Shown one piece after another: positions 1 through 7,457 of a DNA stretch of 64,000 nt (positions are counted from its first letter, which is position 1; each line of letters starts with the position of its first letter). The position numbers and the translations under genes were made by a program. The notes under the pieces are model-generated. The model was given only the letters and a program-made list of their open reading frames with translations. It ran no database searches and was not told where the DNA came from. This DNA comes from Psychromonas sp. L1A2. GTDB lineage: Bacteria; Pseudomonadota; Gammaproteobacteria; Enterobacterales; Psychromonadaceae. The DNA is taken from contig NZ_WUAG01000001.1 in assembly GCF_009828855.1 (NCBI RefSeq), forward strand, positions 248,001 to 312,000, written 5' to 3'.

Positions 1-2
1 TT

Positions 3-146
3 GAAGGTGCACAAGCGTTGTACAATAAAGCGATTGAATTAGGTGCTACTTGTGCCGGTGAACCTGGTCAACGTTTTGACTTCTTCTATGGTTCATATGT
101 TTATGATCTAGATGGAAACAAACTTTGTTTCTTCCACATGACATAA
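3..146 (+). CDS. VOC/glyoxalase-fold protein, C-terminal end only
   Basis: The window opens inside this gene; 47 codons and the TAA stop remain. The visible tail reads from EGAQALYNKAIELGA to DLDGNKLCFFHMT. The pattern of a helix with an ALYNKAIELGA-like segment followed by a strand carrying D-P/L-DGNK-L is typical of the last beta-alpha-beta-beta-beta module of the glyoxalase/bleomycin-resistance/dioxygenase (VOC) superfamily. The substrate cannot be told from this fragment. It is followed by about 270 bp of unassigned sequence and then a dispersed repeat. Confidence 0.7.
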   Translation, partial: EGAQALYNKAIELGATCAGEPGQRFDFFYGSYVYDLDGNKLCFFHMT

Positions 147-420
147 CATCAGCGCCAAAGTAGCTGATATAAAGTAATTTGAGTCACTTTAAATCACCTT
201 GTACAAGGACGATAAGTTATACAGTTTACGTCACTAGTTTATATCATTAGTTTATGTAACCTATAGCGTCATCGTCATCGTCATCGTCCTTGTCCTTTTT
301 CTGTGTTTTTAAATCCACCTTTACCCGATCTCTAAACCTACATTATTCAATATCTAACACTATATTTTAAAGCAATATCGGCTTACCTTTCTGATTAGAA
401 ACAATACCTCAACCCTAAAT
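147..420. other. non-coding gap after the VOC gene
   Basis: No convincing gene is visible. The only structure seen is a short run of about four CGTCAT/CGTCCT-like hexamers near 267-295. It leads directly into the dispersed repeat that starts at 421. Confidence 0.4.
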
Positions 421-629
421 AACCTCAGCTCTGGATAAGCAAAGCGATACAACACCGCTATTTCTGCGGATTTCTGCGTTAAATTATTTCTCAATAACCC
501 GTTATTGCTTCGATAATTCGCCTTGAATTACGTAAAATTAACGGCACTTTATAGTAAAAAATAAACAGTAAAAAATAGTACCTTCTGATTTTAAATATAA
601 TTCCGCTTTCATTAACTAGAGTTGAGGTT
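421..629 (+). repeat. Dispersed repeat family A, copy 1 (MITE-like)
   Basis: About 209 bp, bounded by near-perfect terminal inverted repeats: AACCTCAGCTCTGG at the left end, and a right end whose reverse complement is AACCTCAACTCTAG. It matches the copies at 44363-44554 (inverted) and 50934-51128 (same orientation) over most of its length, including the shared stretch CTGGATAAGCAAAGCGATAC. It has no transposase and no credible ORF. Small size, terminal inverted repeats and intergenic location fit a miniature inverted-repeat transposable element. Confidence 0.8.
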
Positions 630-997
630 AAATAATTAAACTCCCTAAGCATTACTAATCTAGTCATTACTAATCTAAGCAATACTCCACCTTATCAATT
701 CAACTCTACGTAAATCTATTTCAAAGCTAGCCGATATGTATGCCAACATTATGAATGTTTTAGTCTTTATAGGAGATGTTGTGATAACTGTTGGTCAACG
801 GCGTAGATGAAGTTGGATTGTTATGATAGTTGGGTTTTATAGCGTAGCTAGGAAAGTAGTTGTTCTTTAATGTCATTGACTCAAACTGTCATTAACTTAC
901 CAGTTACAAACAATAAGTAAGCTATGTTGAGTCGTTAAAAAGAACAACTATTTATGTAGATTCATATTAATGTTTAACTGACTTGCATGCAGTCGTT
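630..997. other. non-coding gap between repeat A and the cupin gene
   Basis: AT-rich sequence between the repeat and the end of the minus-strand cupin gene. No gene, clear terminator or RNA gene is visible. Confidence 0.3.
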
Positions 998-1690
998 TTA
1001 AGCATTTTGTACACGTGTAATTTGATTTTCAACATCCGTTAGATGGCCTGATTTAACCCAGACTTTAGCGCCATTTTTACCTGCTTTAATAGTGAGCTGA
1101 GTTTCTACTGGCGTACGTAACCAACTATGTTTAAATAAAATATCATCACCTTCTTGGATTGAACCTTCAAGTATAAATAACTCTGCGCCACCTAAAGCAT
1201 CTAACGTGTATTCTGATGTTACGTCAAAATGTAATAAACTCACTTCTTCAATATCGTCTTTATACAAAGGTGTTATCGACACTCCCTTATTATTAGGTAA
1301 GGGTACTTGGCCCATCTTATTCATTTGTAATCGTACGTGGGTTCTATCTTTTGGTTGAAACTGCCAAAGTTTTACTAACATGACGCAACCTTGTTCTGAA
1401 CCAGGCTGATGTTTTGATTGTGGTGGATTTCTTATGTAAGAGCCTACTGGGAAGCTGCCATGCTCATCTTGAAATATTCCTTCTAATACAATAAATTCTT
1501 CTCCGCCTGTATGCACATGCTCAGTAAATTCACTGCCAGGATCGTAACTTACAATCGTCGTAGCCCTTGCTACTTCTGCACCCACTCTATCAAGAGGTTT
1601 TCGGTTAACGCCTACCATTGGTGAGGCTATCCACTCTTGTGATTGACTGTGCACAACTGCACGTTGACTAAAATCCGCCGCTATTTTCAT
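998..1690 (-). CDS. ChrR-type double-cupin protein
   Basis: This 230-residue protein has two cupin barrels. The N-terminal one carries a metal-binding pattern near residues 58-95: EHVHTGGEEF, then a later KHQPGS, giving H-x-H, E and a third H. The second barrel (about 120-220) lacks the histidines and looks structural. The arrangement resembles ChrR-like cupins, the Zn-binding C-terminal part of anti-sigma factors, but there is no N-terminal anti-sigma Zn helix, so a stand-alone metalloenzyme or sensor is more likely. The start has the ribosome site GGGAGAAC just upstream. It is divergent from a TetR regulator, and a palindrome in the shared promoter region (1745-1758) recurs before the CmcJ-like gene. 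Its biochemical role is not known. Confidence 0.75.
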   Translation of the reverse strand: MKIAADFSQRAVVHSQSQEWIASPMVGVNRKPLDRVGAEVARATTIVSYDPGSEFTEHVHTGGEEFIVLEGIFQDEHGSFPVGSYIRNPPQSKHQPGSEQGCVMLVKLWQFQPKDRTHVRLQMNKMGQVPLPNNKGVSITPLYKDDIEEVSLLHFDVTSEYTLDALGGAELFILEGSIQEGDDILFKHSWLRTPVETQLTIKAGKNGAKVWVKSGHLTDVENQITRVQNA

Positions 1691-1744
1691 CTTGTTCTCC
1701 CAAAGTCTTACTTAATATTTTTCAAGTATACAACTAAAATGTAT

Positions 1745-1758
1745 CTATCAGTAGATAG
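1745..1758. promoter_or_regulatory. Putative TetR operator, CTATC-N4-GATAG
   Basis: A 5-bp inverted repeat with a 4-nt spacer (CTATC AGTA GATAG) lies between the divergent cupin and tetR genes. The same core with a 7-bp arm occurs at 2785-2802 before the CmcJ-like gene. Two occurrences at the only two promoter regions of this three-gene group suggest the site of the local TetR protein. Binding is inferred. Confidence 0.6.
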
Positions 1759-1895
1759 TTATATTATCTAGCGTATAATAAGTCAACTTTGAGCATTAAT
1801 TATTATTGCTTCAGGTATTCAGTGATGTGTAATAATACTTGTAAATAACAATGCACTGCTTGATAATTTCAGGTTCATTGATAGGAAATATAAAC

Positions 1896-2414
1896 ATGTC
1901 CAAAAAAGAAGCATTACTAAAAGCTGCTGAAGATAAAGTTCGTCTTGGTGGCTATAATAATTTTAGCTTTCGAGAAATTGCCAATGAAGTTGGCATTAAA
2001 AGTGCGAGTGTTCATTACCATTTTCCTACTAAAGCAGATTTAGGTGCTGAACTGGCTCATCAATACACTAATGCCTTTTTAGGTGCGTTAGGTGAGGTGG
2101 ATGAAATAAAAGCTAACAATCAAAATCCTATTGATGTTTACACCCAATTATTTAGAAACGCTTTATTAACCGATAACAAAATGTGTTTATGTGGTTTATT
2201 AGGCGCACAAAATGAAAGTTTACCGGATAAAGTGCGCTTAGAAGTAAAACGCTTCTTTGACTTAAACTTAGCATGGTTAGAGAAAGCACATATTGCCAAC
2301 GGTGAAAGTGAACCCTCACATGCAGCTATCTTAACGGTTAGCTTGTTAGAAGGCGCAATGATGATCAGCAAAGCGCTGAACGACCATAGCTACTTTAAAC
2401 TGGCGACCCAATAA
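1896..2414 (+). CDS. TetR/AcrR family transcriptional repressor
   Basis: A 172-residue protein with an N-terminal helix-turn-helix typical of TetR regulators: the helix pair FSFREIANEVGIKSASVHYHF is near residues 25-45, followed by the conserved TKADLGAEL. The C-terminal ligand-binding half contains MCLCGLLGA, a cysteine-bearing motif also seen in electrophile-sensing relatives such as NemR, so a reactive thiol sensor is possible. An in-frame ATG 45 bp upstream would add 15 residues, but the start at 1896 gives the normal family N-terminus (MSKKEALLKAAEDKV) and has AGGAAA just before it. It is divergent from the cupin gene, with a palindromic operator between them, which implies autoregulation. 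Confidence 0.85.
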   Translation: MSKKEALLKAAEDKVRLGGYNNFSFREIANEVGIKSASVHYHFPTKADLGAELAHQYTNAFLGALGEVDEIKANNQNPIDVYTQLFRNALLTDNKMCLCGLLGAQNESLPDKVRLEVKRFFDLNLAWLEKAHIANGESEPSHAAILTVSLLEGAMMISKALNDHSYFKLATQ

Positions 2415-2784
2415 CCTATAAATCTCCTTTTATTTGCACTTAATGATTCGTCGATTTAATACGTTAAGTGCAACTTCCTTCTTTGTATAACGTCTTCTCC
2501 AGCTTTTTATATAAGCTCTTTATATAAGACCTTTTATATAAGGTTCTTATATCGAAACAACTATTAAACATTTCCTTTATTTAAGTTTATCGACTTAGCT
2601 ATCTACTTATCATCTTAAGAATAGATTCTAAAAATTTAATATTTCTTTTTTCAATATCATCATACATCCTTCTTTTTTTACTTAACTTTCATTTGCTTAC
2701 CTTTTTATTCTTTATGTTAAAGAATAAACCGAAAAGACTTTCTATAAAAATTAAGTTGACAGTGAACGGCTAATATCGCAACCT
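2415..2784. other. intergenic region with hairpin and TTTATATAAG repeats
   Basis: After tetR there is an inverted repeat GCACTTAA/TTAAGTGC (about 2437-2472) that could end transcription. It is followed by three closely spaced TTTATATAAG units at about 2505-2545, themselves palindromic. No gene is seen. The promoter of the CmcJ-like gene should lie at the right end. Confidence 0.4.
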
Positions 2785-2802
2785 ACCTATCTAATGATAG
2801 GT
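2785..2802. promoter_or_regulatory. Second TetR-type operator, ACCTATC-N4-GATAGGT
   Basis: A perfect 7-bp inverted repeat (ACCTATC TAAT GATAGGT) lies about 30 bp before the start codon of the CmcJ-like gene. It contains the same CTATC-N4-GATAG core as the site between the cupin and tetR genes. Its position is right for a promoter-proximal repressor site. Confidence 0.6.
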
Positions 2803-2832
2803 TGTGTTTTTTACATTATTCTGGAGAAAGGT

Positions 2833-3660
2833 ATGAGCAATTACATCACTGAAAAAACAAAGCTTCATTTTATTAAAGCTGAATCAACAGCGGTGCCCGT
2901 TATTAATTACTCTGGTTTCGATGAACAGCAAGAATACAGTGATGATTATATCTTTCAGGAAACAGAAGTGATTGATGCTCGGTTAGCCAACCCTGCACAA
3001 ACCTTTAGTTTAAATAAAGAAGGTTTTGAACTCGCCAGCTTTACACCAAACGAAGTTGACTTCTTAACGCCAGAAATCGTTAAATCAGATTATTATCCAC
3101 AGGTTGAATCGCTTATTAAAAAGCAAACCGGGGCAACCGATGTCTTCGCCTTTGACCATACCGTACGCCGTGGCATTAAAAACTCTAATCGTCATCCTGC
3201 TTACCATGTTCATAACGACTACACACATGAAACAGGGCCAATAAGGGCACAATCAGTATTAGACGAAGCCATCTTAAAACGCTTTGCTGGGAAAAGAATG
3301 ATCCAGATAAACGTATGGCGTTCTATCGCCGGTGTAGTAGAGAAAGATCCCTTAGCATTTTTAGATTTTTCAACGTTAGATTCAAAAGATTTAGTCAAAG
3401 CTAAAATATCATTTAACGATATGCATTCAACGGACAAGCATCAAGGCGAGATTTTTGCCCTTAAAAAGAATAACAATCAAAAATGGTATTACTATCCAAG
3501 AATGAATGGAACAGAAGCCGTTTTAATCAAAGGCTTTGATAGTGACTCCTCTTATTCACGCTTTGCCATGCACACCGCTTTCCCGTTATTAGGGCAGGGC
3601 GATAGTGGTAAACCAAGACAAAGCATTGAAACAAGAACCTATGCTTTTTTTGATATTTAA
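2833..3660 (+). CDS. CmcJ/NvfI-like (AsaB/GA4 family) protein
   Basis: A 275-residue protein resembling the CmcJ/NvfI/AsaB/GA4 family, fungal and bacterial proteins linked to secondary-metabolite hydroxylation. Visible signs are the HVHNDYT segment, where an H-x-x-x-D pattern could bind metal, then RMIQINVWRSI, and a C-terminal HTAFP...RQSIETRTYAFFD block. The reported start 39 bp upstream would place the operator inside the gene; the ATG at 2833, preceded by GGAGAAAGG, is far better. It probably belongs to the regulon of the TetR protein at 1896, whose operator motif sits before it. The substrate is unknown. Confidence 0.7.
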   Translation: MSNYITEKTKLHFIKAESTAVPVINYSGFDEQQEYSDDYIFQETEVIDARLANPAQTFSLNKEGFELASFTPNEVDFLTPEIVKSDYYPQVESLIKKQTGATDVFAFDHTVRRGIKNSNRHPAYHVHNDYTHETGPIRAQSVLDEAILKRFAGKRMIQINVWRSIAGVVEKDPLAFLDFSTLDSKDLVKAKISFNDMHSTDKHQGEIFALKKNNNQKWYYYPRMNGTEAVLIKGFDSDSSYSRFAMHTAFPLLGQGDSGKPRQSIETRTYAFFDI

Positions 3661-3689
3661 GGTTGATTGAGAAAGCTAGATTTTCTTTT

Positions 3690-4040
3690 GATTCGTCTGC
3701 GCTCGTCGTGGCTGTTTGACTTTTATTAGCAGTATTTTCGCCCTGTCGGCAACACCCTTTCTTTTACCAGAAAAGAAAGGGTGCAAAGAAACTGGCCACC
3801 GGATCGCTTTCTTATCCAACCGCTAATTGCCTTTCTTAACGCACCAGTTCATACAGCACATCCATGTGCTGAATTAACTTACAGCAAACGTCCTGTTTGC
3901 TGTTGCTGAAAGTCATTTATCGTTTGGAAAGCTCAACGGTAGGGGAGTTGTAGCCACATTGAGTATCGTTTTTCTTAGGGTTTTGTAGAAAAGTATTTTT
4001 AAAAGGCAAAAAAATACCTAATCCCGTTTTTTAACCGATT
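3690..4040 (+). repeat. Repeat family D, direct copy 1 (about 300 bp)
   Basis: The element begins GATTCGTCTGCGCTCGTCGTGG and ends near AAAGTATTTTTAAAAGGCAAA. It holds three hairpins: CACCCTTTCTTTT / AAAAGAAAGGGTG with a 5-nt ACCAG loop (3753-3783), CAGCACA / TGTGCTG, and ACAGCAAAC / GTTTGCTGT. It matches the copies at 4049, 6230 and 6587 almost base for base. It encodes nothing credible. Confidence 0.85.
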
Positions 4041-4048
4041 TTAGTTTT

Positions 4049-4375
4049 GGTTCGTCTGCGCTCATCGTGGCAGTTTGATTTTTATTGGCAGTATTTTCGC
4101 CCTGTCGGCGACATCCTTTCTTTTACCAGAAAAGAAAGGATGCAAAGAAACTGGCCACCGAATCACTTTCTTATCTAAACGCTAACTGCCTTTCTTAACG
4201 CACCAGTTCATACAGCACATCCATGTGCTGAATGAACTTACAGCAAACGTCCTGTTTGCTGTTGCTGAAAGTCATTTATCGCTTGGGAAAGCTCAACGGT
4301 GAGGTGGTTGTAGCCACATTGAGCATCGTTTTGCTTGGGGGTTTGTGGGAAAGTATTTTTAAAAGGTAAAAACAA
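4049..4375 (+). repeat. Repeat family D, direct copy 2
   Basis: The same element directly follows copy 1 in the same orientation. Its first hairpin reads CATCCTTTCTTTT / AAAAGAAAGGATG: relative to copy 1 both arms changed together (C:G to T:A), so pairing is kept. Confidence 0.85.
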
Positions 4376-4395
4376 GAGTTGACTCCATTTTCTCA

Positions 4396-5171
4396 TCAAT
4401 CGTATATTATGCGGTCTATTTTGTTACTTGGAATTTCAATAATTTTGTTGTTCTTTATAAGAATAAAATATTTTGATGTTCTTAGTAAGAGTTTGTTATT
4501 GATGTAGTTTTTTTTGCCTGATTCAATTGTTATATTTATTCCCCCACCGTACCCTAAAGCACCTAATAAATTACTGTACAGAGAAGCATTAAATAAAATA
4601 GATGGCGTAATAACTGCAAAAGAAAATGATATAACTACAGCCAAAATGAAAAGTGTTTTTCTATTCCAGAGAACCATCAAAGTAATAAATGTTACAAAAA
4701 AGACCAAGGGGACGATTATCCATCTACTTATGGTGACTACAAAAGATAAATATGGAAGAGTAAATACAATTACTGATAAAAATAGAGCGATAACAATACA
4801 GAATAGAATAACAGTTGATTTTTTTTATCTTTTACTAGGACCTGTAAAATAGAAGTTGCTCCCTTAAGTATGATGTCATTCTGAATATAGTTATAGATGA
4901 GCTTTCCAAAAAAATATATCGCAGTGAAAGCAATAATTGCTAAAATAATAATACTGAAACTTGCACCAAATACAGTTAAGTTTAAATATGGAACTCCCTC
5001 CGCAGGAACTCTGAACCCATTAGACCAAGCATAATAATAAGTAGCATATTCACTTAACTTTCCTACATATGTTGCCCCACCAAGTGTCCCTAATAAAGAT
5101 AGAAATATATATCTAACAATGAAATTCTGCTTTATCATAAATTCTAAATATTTTTTGATCGTGTCAACCAT
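4396..5171 (-). pseudogene. Multi-pass membrane protein, frame broken at an A8 tract
   Basis: Two adjacent reading frames form one protein if a single base is gained at a run of eight A (minus strand; T8 at 4819-4826 on the plus strand). Upstream frame: from ATG 5171 (MVDTIKKYLEFMIKQNF) to KDKK at the run. Downstream frame continues KSTVILFCIVIALFLSVIVF and on to DRIIYD. The joined product is about 258 residues with roughly five hydrophobic segments and a short polar C-terminal domain. It could be a real frameshift mutation, a sequencing error, or productive slippage, since A8 is a strong slippery tract. The start at 5171 has GAAAGAGAA upstream; a longer TTG start at 5273 lacks a ribosome site. 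It follows the HEPN-motif gene closely, suggesting co-transcription. Function unknown. Confidence 0.6.
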
Positions 5172-5247
5172 TTCTCTTTCAATTCCTTTTAAATATACGG
5201 GAAAGATCAAACCTGAACATAACGTCCTTGTTAAACAACTTGTATGT

Positions 5248-5976
5248 TTATATTTGATTATATAAATCAGCAACGTTACTTATTATATGTTCTTCGTATA
5301 CTTTTTCGTAAAGTACATTTATTTTGTTAATGACAAAATCATTTAAATATACAATTAATTTTTGATACTTTTCAAACGAAGACTTTGACAAGGAGTTCAC
5401 ATAATAACTATCAATACTCATAATTGGTGGAACTTTATTTCTTAAATCTGGATGGAATACTAAGCTAACAGACGATGATTCTAAGTCTGTATTCCCACCA
5501 TGAGCAATATACTCATTTCGCGCCTCAATTAACTGTTCATGTAGTACTTTCAGATCATCAGTTTCTTTATTAAACACAGCAGACTTATCCAACTTGAGGC
5601 GACGTCCATTCGCTGACGCGAAACATTTACCATATGTAATAACTAACGAAATATAAAGGGACTTTCTAATCAAGGCAGTTTCATTACAGGAATCAAAGAT
5701 ATAACCATTTTTCTCACCTTGGATATCTGGAATATCAGAAGCCAAATTTATTGCAATGGAAAGCATTTCAATTAATTGTTTAAGATCTTTTTGAATTAAA
5801 GAGTAGCGCGCTAAAATTTCAGATTTTTTCCATGAAACTTCATATGAAGGGCATTTTTCCCCATTTAAATAAAACTCTTTTATATATTTATTTGCCTCTA
5901 CATTTAAAGTCCACTCAGAGCTAAGTTCAGGGATTAAAGTACCCGTGGGATCTCGTAAATCCTGCTTTTTCTTCAT
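5248..5976 (-). CDS. HEPN-motif hypothetical protein
   Basis: A 242-residue soluble protein without signal peptide or membrane segment. Its helical second half contains ARNEYIAHGG (about residues 153-162), which fits the R-x4-6-H signature of HEPN domains found in many toxins and anti-phage RNases. It is preceded by the helical stretch LKVLHEQLIEA, a layout like AbiU2-type HEPN proteins. This assignment rests on the motif and helix pattern only. The gene leads a two-gene unit with the membrane protein downstream, and the pair sits between direct repeats, as accessory or defence cargo often does. Its leader carries a 26-bp sequence shared with the gene at 7007-7273. Confidence 0.5.
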   Translation of the reverse strand: MKKKQDLRDPTGTLIPELSSEWTLNVEANKYIKEFYLNGEKCPSYEVSWKKSEILARYSLIQKDLKQLIEMLSIAINLASDIPDIQGEKNGYIFDSCNETALIRKSLYISLVITYGKCFASANGRRLKLDKSAVFNKETDDLKVLHEQLIEARNEYIAHGGNTDLESSSVSLVFHPDLRNKVPPIMSIDSYYVNSLSKSSFEKYQKLIVYLNDFVINKINVLYEKVYEEHIISNVADLYNQI

Positions 5977-5993
5977 ATTGCTGCTACCCCTCT

Positions 5994-6021
5994 TTTATAA
6001 ACATAACGAGGCTGTAGAATT
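5994..6021 (-). repeat. Shared leader sequence, copy 1
   Basis: On the minus strand the leader of the HEPN-motif gene contains AATTCTACAGCCTCGTTATG then TTTATAA. The identical stretch lies before the small gene starting at 7273. Both copies sit just upstream of the ribosome site. It may be a cassette-boundary sequence or a shared regulatory leader. Confidence 0.55.
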
Positions 6022-6229
6022 TCTCATTTTCAGCCTGTTTATTTTAAATAAAAATGACAGTAGCTTACATTTACTTTAGATCAAATAGATTATTTTTCTT
6101 TTATTAACTAATTGATTAAATTGAGTCATAAATGGGATTAGAGGGCTAAACATGAGGGATTTATTGAGTTAAGGGCTTAACCCTTGCGTTAATAATGTTT
6201 GGGTGTCCCGTACTTTGTCTTTGTTTTTT

Positions 6230-6550
6230 GGTTCGTCTGCGCTCATCGTGGCCGTTTGACTTTTATTAGCAGTGTTTTCGCCCTGTCGGCGACATCCTTT
6301 CTTTTACCAGAAAAGAAAGGATGCAAAGAAACTGGCCACCGGATCACTTTCTTATCCAAACGCTAACAGCCTTTCTTAACGCACCAGTTCATACAGCACG
6401 TCCATGTGCTGAATGAACTTACAGCAAACGTCCTGTTTGCTGTTGCTGAAAGTCATTTATCGCTTGGGAAAGCTCAACGGTAGGGGAGTTGTAGCCACAT
6501 TGAGCTTTGTTTTTGTTGGGGTTTTGTGGATAAATTTTTAAAAGGCAAAA
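6230..6550 (+). repeat. Repeat family D, direct copy 3
   Basis: The same roughly 300-bp element as at 3690, starting GGTTCGTCTGCGCTCATCGT and ending near TTTTTAAAAGGCAAAAAA. All three hairpins are intact; the first has the CATCC/GGATG version. Confidence 0.85.
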
Positions 6551-6586
6551 AATCTAAGCCCACTCTTTTTAGCCGTTTTGAGTTTT

Positions 6587-6905
6587 GGTTCGTCTGCGCT
6601 CATCATGGCCGTTTAATTTTTATTGGCAGTGTTTTCGCCCTGTCGGCGACACCCTTTCTTTTACCAGAAAAGAAAGGATGCAAAGAAACTGGCCACCGGA
6701 TCACTTTCTTATCCAAACGCTAATTGCCTTTCTTAACGCACCAGTTCATACAGCACGTCCATGTGCTGAATGAACTTACAGCAAACGTCCTGTTTGCTGT
6801 TGCTGAAAGTCATTTATCGCTTGGGAAAGCTCAACGGTAGGGGAGTTGTAGCCACATTGAACATCGATTATCTGTAGCTTTTTGATAGGCATATTTTAAA
6901 AATAA
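6587..6905 (+). repeat. Repeat family D, direct copy 4
   Basis: A fourth near-identical copy, in tandem with copy 3. Its first hairpin has CACCC on the left and GGATG on the right, one mismatched position (G:U if transcribed from the minus strand), a half-way state between the two paired versions. A degenerate start of a further unit (GATTCGCCTGCGCTGA) appears near 6945. Confidence 0.85.
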
Positions 6906-7006
6906 AAAATAAGAACTGACCTTATAATTATTGATTGTAGTGTTGATTCGCCTGCGCTGACAACCGTTCTATTTTCAGTTGATTAGCTTGTTATATTTAT
7001 TTCTGT

Positions 7007-7273
7007 TTATGCAATAATTAGTTGTGCAACACCAATTAAAACCAAAGCAAAAGTTAACCAATTTAATGCTTTAGTTACACGACCAGAGCTTGTTGATGAA
7101 TCTTTAAACGCTTTTTCTAGACCATCTATTTTAGTGTTTAAGTTTTCTAATGCAGTACTTACTTTCCGTGTTGCGTCAGATTGTTTTTCAAGGGAATCTC
7201 GGAGATCCTCTGTACACCTAAAAAGAACTTCTGGAGAGATTTTCTCTTTATTTTTATTTTCAGCGTTGCTCAA
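7007..7273 (-). CDS. Small coiled-coil protein with C-terminal membrane anchor
   Basis: An 88-residue product begins at a TTG (7273) preceded by a perfect AAGGAGG ribosome site 9 nt away; this beats an ATG 66 bp further upstream that has no such site. Residues about 17-55 are polar and heptad-like (SLEKQSDATRKVSTALENL...), and the last 20 residues form one hydrophobic segment, so it is probably tail-anchored in the inner membrane. It resembles the 154-residue neighbour at 7458 in architecture and in the motif of a KD-SS-SS stretch just before the membrane helix. The same short sequence follows both stop codons, as in gene cassettes. Function unknown. Confidence 0.6.
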   Translation of the reverse strand: MSNAENKNKEKISPEVLFRCTEDLRDSLEKQSDATRKVSTALENLNTKIDGLEKAFKDSSTSSGRVTKALNWLTFALVLIGVAQLIIA

Positions 7274-7287
7274 GTGAACAATCCTCC

Positions 7288-7313
7288 TTATAAACATAAC
7301 GAGGCTGTAGAAT
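7288..7313 (-). repeat. Shared leader sequence, copy 2
   Basis: Second copy of the sequence at 5994-6021: on the minus strand ATTCTACAGCCTCGTTATGT then TTATAA, directly followed by AAGGAGG. Identity is essentially complete over about 26 bp, while the sequence around it differs. Confidence 0.55.
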
Positions 7314-7457
7314 TTTTCTTTTTTTAAGAAAAAATACATATTCTCGTATTTTTATTACATTTTAAAATAATGACTTATAAATCACAATTTACCGTAAATT
7401 TATAAATTGGAGTTATGCGTCCGAGTTTATTAGCTTGTTATATTTTATTTATTACAT

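Noticed and set aside
491-682. A 63-codon minus-strand ORF
   Set aside because: It is within MITE-like family A; the other copies do not keep the frame.
4514-4852. A 112-codon plus-strand ORF
   Set aside because: It is the antisense shadow of the frameshifted membrane protein; the minus strand has the hydrophobic helix pattern.
5171-5273. An N-terminal extension of the membrane protein starting at TTG 5273
   Set aside because: No ribosome site, an overlap with the HEPN-motif gene, and a polar, atypical N-terminus; the ATG at 5171 is better.
6526-6773. Two overlapping plus-strand ORFs of 62-65 codons
   Set aside because: They fall inside repeat D copy 4, in two frames at once, and the matching stretches in other copies do not keep either frame open.
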